NCBI GenBank assembly: GCA_943704525.1
Contig: CALSCQ010002678.1
Location: 1 to 20,753 of the forward strand
DNA: 20,753 nucleotides
DNA from: Pigoraptor vietnamica
Lineage: Eukaryota; Opisthokonta; Filasterea
Reading direction: 5' to 3'
Under the pieces are notes generated by a model. The model ran no database searches. It had not been told where the DNA came from and worked only from the letters and a program-made list of their open reading frames with translations. The position numbers and the translations under genes were made by a program. Shown piece by piece: positions 18,010 to 20,753 of this stretch. The first letter of the stretch is position 1; every line of letters begins with the position of its first letter.

Positions 18010-18678
18010 GAAACAACTGCGTGTAAACAGCGACAGTACGATAATCTTGAGAGCAACTGTTCAATTGCCACGAAGGCGCGCGCGAGTTGTACGCGTGTGT
18101 CGTGGTTCACTGACTCACCGTGCGTGTGGGTGCGTGCGAAGTGTGTGTGAGGAACGCAAGGGCGGCCTCCGCGCGCACGCCCCTCGGCGATTATAATTCC
18201 AGACCAACCATCCAGACCAACCATTCAGAATTATTGGCGCTCACTATGAAAAATGCATATGTCAGAAAAAAAAATTGACACTGTAATAAATGAAATTTAT
18301 CAGTGGCGCAATTAGACAACCAGATCGGGCAATTTCATCCGCTTGAAATTTGAATCGCCCATACATGCGCCATACAAAAGTGCGGGCATTTAATAGGCCG
18401 CATATGCGGCGCATTCGCATACATGAATATAATGCGCCGCTTTATTCGTCCGTATTTTTGATTTTTGTTGCACTCATGTCACCTGCGTGCGTCCGCGTGC
18501 GCCCCTCACTCCGATACTTCTTCCGTAACGCCCAACGCACTGTTGGAGGCTAAAATATTGCCCTCCCCGTCACTACCCAAGCACAGGCAGGCGCGTGGGC
18601 GTCTCGAATGGAGAGACCCAGGGCTATGTAGGAGGAGGTTTGATGTCGGTTGGAAGCGGTGCTTTATTCCATCCTGCC
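18010..18678. promoter_or_regulatory. AT-rich upstream region of the Zn2Cys6 gene with nested inverted repeats
   Basis: No gene is seen. A direct repeat CCAGACCAACCAT lies near 18199-18224. From about 18230 to 18475 base composition becomes AT-rich. At 18397-18410 is the perfect palindrome GCCGCATATGCGGC, and overlapping it the arms GCGGCGCATT (18406-18415) and AATGCGCCGC (18431-18440) form a perfect 10-bp inverted repeat with a 15-nt spacer. CCG-N6-CGG inside the palindrome is an everted CGG pair, the kind of site zinc-cluster dimers bind. Confidence 0.5.
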
Positions 18679-20645
18679 TTACAGCTTGGCGTCGGCCTGT
18701 GGCTTTGCGTACATGGCTTGGATTTGCTTGTCGAAGTGCGCCTGCAAAAATGGGAACGCAAACGCTGAATGAGCGTCCAAAGATGGCATGTTGCGCATGG
18801 AGCTCCATCCACGACAACCATCGAAGCGGCTCAGTTGGCTGGTGCCGTACCTTTGCCTGCGGCCTCTTCAGCTTGAAAGTCGGCGTGAGAATGTTGTTCT
18901 CGACGGAGAACGCCTCGGTCGACAGGTAAATGTCCTGTCGGTATCACAGTATTAGTGGCAGTGGTACTCAACATTGAGCGATTGGTAGAACGGAAGCGCA
19001 CCCTGACAATCTCAAACCCCGCGAGTCCGGCCTTGCGCGCCTCCTCCTTCATCGACTCGAGGACGATGGCCTTTACGCGCGGATTGGCCACAATCTCCTT
19101 GGGAGTCGAGCCCAACCCCTTGGTTTTGCAGAAGGGGCTCAAAACCTCAAAATCGGGGACGACGATGCACACCAGATGCGCCTGGAGGGTGTCGCCGTAG
19201 ACGAACGCCTGCGCAACGTAGGGACTGCGAACGTACTGCGAACCGGGACGGGGCCGGACTGACGATGAGGGCGTGATTGAACGGCGTGATTGCGCGTGCG
19301 CAAATACTCTCCGGACCATGCTACATACTAACGATAACTGAAACGAAAGCCCGGTTCTGCCCACAACACCCACCACGTTCTCAATCTTCTCTGGCGCGAC
19401 GTACTCGCCCTGCGCGAGCTTGAAGATGCTCTTCTTGCGGTCGATGATGGAGAGCGTGCCATCGGGGTTCCACCGGCCAATGTCGCCGGTGTGAAGCCAT
19501 CCCTCCGAGTCCAGCGCCTCACCTGTACATTGCGGGCGCAGTTGGCAGTGGGTTACCGTGAGTGCATTGAACAGCGAGTGGAGTCGAGTGCATCGGGCAG
19601 CGAGTGAAAGCGAGTGCATTAGACAGCGAGCGACGACGGACGTGTTGGGTGGTGAGTGGGGAGGAGCGCATTGAACAGCAAGTCGAGTCAAGTGCATTGG
19701 GCAGCGAGTGGGGAGGAGGGCATTGAACGACGAGGAGTCGAGGGCATTGGGTAGCGAGTGGGTGAATCGAGTGCATTGAACAGCGAGTGAAGGCGAGCGC
19801 ATTGAACAGCGAGGGAAGACGCCGCGTTAGTAGTGCGAGAATCAAGGGTTGCGGTGATGACCGGCACTCACGTGTCTGTTCCGGCTTGTTGAGATACCCG
19901 ATAAACACGTGGGGTCCACGAACGCAGACCTCCCCTGCGATAAGCGCGCGATAAGCCGACGCACACTGTCGCGATTCACAAGAAAATCGTTTGGATATCG
20001 TTCCGCATAGTTTGCGTTCAGGACAGCGAAAGAAAGCAGGCAGTTTGCACTAACCGCGGGGGCACGGGGCATCCGTTGTGAGGTACTCCATGTCCGGCAC
20101 GTCAACGAGCTTGACTTCGCACACGGGGAGGGGCACGCCCACGTGGCCAACAGAGTAATCGCCGCGCATGCCTATCGATGGATGCACGCGAGGCAGTTGG
20201 TCACCGGAATCACCATGAGGTAACAATTCTCCGAGACACGCCCTCCACCACCCACTGAGCGTTGCGGCTGCCGTGCACTCGGTCTGGCCGAACCCCTCGT
20301 ACACCTCGCAGGAGAAGGCCACGCGAAGGAATGAAATGACCTCTGGGGAGATGGGGGCCGCGCCCGTCACCATCGCACGCACGCGGCCGCCGAGACGCGC
20401 GCGCACCTTGGCGAAAACAAGGCTGCAGTGCGCATATGAGAACAGGGAATTTCTCGGGGGTGGGCCAACAATTGCAGATGTTCAACGGAAACGCATCGCA
20501 CGTCCGCGCTCACCGATCATAGACGGCGTGCGTGAGCGTGCCGTGCTCGCGCAGGTTCGCCAGCTTCGCGGCGAGGGCGCGGTCGAACAGTGCCTTCTTC
20601 GCACCACCGGCCTCGTTCACCGTGGCTATGATCTTCGAGTACAGC
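18679..20645 (-). CDS. Long-chain acyl-CoA synthetase, C-terminal part (8 exons visible)
   Basis: An ATP-dependent enzyme that activates long-chain fatty acids to acyl-CoA. Exons in order: 20645-20514, 20422-20256, 20171-20055, 19934-19872, 19522-19374, 19235-19002, 18934-18851, 18741-18679; all phases agree, 335 residues visible. Hallmarks in order: [19 protein letters not shown], the adenylate motif [98 protein letters not shown] and [26 protein letters not shown]. These are diagnostic of eukaryotic ACSL/FAA enzymes. The protein ends DAKL, so its last three residues AKL form a PTS1-type peroxisomal signal. The N-terminal half lies beyond the right edge; 20646-20753 appears to be intron, since the expected VPR preceding LYSK is not present. 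The larger intron, 19523-19871, is built of a degenerate repeat. Confidence 0.95.
19560..19822. repeat. Degenerate ~26-bp minisatellite in the acyl-CoA synthetase intron
   Basis: About nine diverged units with the plus-strand core GAGTGCATTGAACAGCGAGTG run from 19560 to 19822, filling most of intron 19523-19871. Variants change GAACAG to GGGCAG or AGACAG. One unit is interrupted by an unrelated GACGACGGACGTGTT segment near 19630. Copy number is by eye. Confidence 0.85.
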
Positions 20646-20753
20646 CTGCGACGCACGTCAATAGAAGATACAGGAACACGACGCACGTGCCAGAATCGCG
20701 CGACAGCATGAAGCCCAGCGCCATAAAGTCAGCATTAGCTGAAGAAAGGGGGG

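Noticed and set aside
1-20753. tRNA, rRNA, transposase or viral genes
   Set aside because: I saw no cloverleaf, rRNA core, transposase motif or long terminal repeat; all long supported frames belong to the nine host genes.

Overview
The window reads as nuclear DNA of an intron-rich, GC-rich eukaryote, most probably a flagellated (zoosporic) early-diverging fungus such as a chytrid or blastocladiomycete. Two genes support this. One has a complete Zn(II)2Cys6 DNA-binding cluster, which is essentially a fungal signature. The other is a TALPID3-like basal-body protein, which is expected only in organisms with cilia. The lineage is inference. Genes sit 150-750 bp apart. Introns are short, mostly GT-AG, and often carry microsatellites or minisatellites. 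All multi-exon models below were joined by eye from reading frame, phase and splice-site agreement; none has transcript support.

Layout, left to right: (1) the 3' half of a NECAP-type clathrin-coat accessory protein (+, 37-1192, cut by the left edge); (2) an intronless RBR (RING1-IBR-RING2) E3 ubiquitin ligase with two UBM-like ubiquitin-binding motifs (+, 1485-3956); (3) an unrecognised small protein whose second exon supplies a C-terminal membrane anchor (+, 4266-4826); (4) a nine-exon mitochondrial protein with a clear presequence and weak resemblance to the Bot1p/mS45 mitoribosomal family (-, 5212-8284); (5) a six-exon TALPID3-like protein (+, 8814-12483), divergent from gene 4 across an AT-rich promoter region; (6) nine-exon PEX14 (-, 12658-14705), convergent with gene 5; (7) ribosomal protein eL22 (-, 15054-15993); (8) a Zn2Cys6 transcription factor (-, 16378-17954); (9) the 3' portion of a long-chain acyl-CoA synthetase (-, 18679-20645, cut by the right edge).

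This is an ordinary eukaryotic neighbourhood, not an operon, but one functional link is visible: the acyl-CoA synthetase ends in -AKL, a PTS1-type peroxisomal signal, and PEX14 is the docking factor for PTS1 import.

The most interesting signal is inside the eL22 intron. Three hairpins share a 7-nt loop and a constant inner stem, while their outer stem pairs change in a compensatory way. Yeast Rpl22 is known to bind its own paralogue's intron and repress splicing, so these are candidate autoregulatory RNA elements. Other notable points are the UBM plus RBR architecture, a GC-AG intron in PEX14, a one-codon first exon in eL22, and three genes whose donor AA|GTGAGT creates an immediate in-frame stop if the intron is retained.
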